From Tricholoma matsutake (taxonomy: Eukaryota; Basidiomycota; Agaricomycetes; Agaricales; Tricholomataceae), in NCBI GenBank assembly GCA_026075535.2, contig AP026544.2, positions 1,116,001 to 1,180,000 on the forward strand: a DNA stretch of 64,000 nucleotides. Direction: 5' to 3'. Both the position numbers and the translations under genes were made by a program. This document shows positions 63,407 to 64,000 of this stretch, one piece after another. The stretch's first letter is position 1; each line of letters begins with the position of its first letter. A model generated the notes under the pieces. That model was not told where the DNA came from. It searched no databases and worked only from the letters and a program-made list of their open reading frames with translations.

Positions 63407-64000
63407 CTGGATCAAACTATCTTACATAATGAGAGTTCTAGCTGTTTGTGAAATACTATATCGCCCAATTGGTCTGACATCTCCCAGGGAGTCTGAAATT
63501 CAATTTCTACATTTTATCTGCTTGCTCAATTCCCCCGAAGTTTTATGGGATCTAATTGACTAGTAGTAATGGATGTATGTATGATTTGACTAAGGAATAC
63601 AAGCTGTGGAAGCCGTCGAGAAACAGTAGCCAGAGTGATCAAACACTGATACAAATGAAAATGTCTTGTTCACCATGGCAAAAACCACTCCCAAAGCCCA
63701 AAAAAAATTGACAGGACACCTACACTAGACCAAACTATGGTAGCATGCTCTCTTCAAGTCTCTGGGGTGGTATGCCCATGTTTGAGAGCGATGAAGGGAC
63801 ACTGTCAATTTTGTCACACTTTGTCATGGTAAAATTGAATGTCCACTGGCCACCTCAACAGCAAGTGGCTCGAGCAGGAAATCTGATTGGCCAAGAGGTT
63901 CATTTGCAAATATTGTTCGCAGACATGTTTGCAGCAGGCATTGCTTAGGCAGCAGCCTGTGTACATAATATAGCACAATAGCACATGTTGCGTGTTGAGA
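63407..64000. other. Right flank, no recognisable gene
   Basis: A short frame at 63745-63948 (VMVKLNVHWPPQQQVARAGN) is not of a family I know. Nothing else is supported. Confidence 0.35.

Overview
This window looks like chromosomal DNA of a filamentous basidiomycete, most likely an Agaricomycete. The evidence is short GT-AG introns of about 50-70 bp and protein families typical of that group: a KDZ-associated cysteine-cluster protein, a DUF6589 protein, a tyrosine-recombinase retroelement and a Tnp2-type CACTA transposase. No bacterial-style operon is present. Species cannot be named from the sequence. Family names rest on my recognition of translated motifs; no database search was possible.

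Most of the window is a nest of decayed transposable elements. At 1-3.4 kb lie a broken cytoplasmic dynein heavy chain fragment and a DUF6589 fragment. At 3.4-12.6 kb a hAT terminus, a gypsy element with its 5' LTR and a KDZ-type element lie inside one another. From 13062 to 25193 a CACTA-type element can be delimited by TIRs beginning CACAATGGGCAAG and a TTA target duplication. It carries two convergent genes, a 325-bp hAT-like MITE, and a whole tyrosine-recombinase retrotransposon with split direct repeats. From 25.2 to 30.8 kb is an island richer in CpG, without recognisable transposons, holding two intact, intron-rich paralogous genes on the minus strand.

A Copia element (30817-36439, 208-bp LTRs, CCTTC duplication) is itself hit by two MITEs. 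A solo LTR lies at 37802-38204. A chromodomain gypsy element (39238-46533, AGAAT duplication) is the best preserved retroelement and has an array of stem-loops in its LTRs. A second hAT-like MITE sits at 50061-50819. A third gypsy element (51091-63406) has LTRs of 264 and 267 bp and contains a 2.7-kb KDZ-like non-autonomous element (60369-63082) with 11-bp subterminal arrays, a nested fold-back MITE, two tRNA-like sequences and a series of palindromes.

The elements do not act together as a pathway; they are layers of insertion. Their decay has a common signature: many premature stops are TGA where the family expects arginine (CGA), and several catalytic aspartates have become asparagine. Both fit C-to-T change at methylated CpG. 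The unusual items are the LTR hairpin array, the split-repeat retroelement inside a CACTA terminus, the palindrome series at 61.1-61.9 kb and the paired island genes with a 23-nt microexon.
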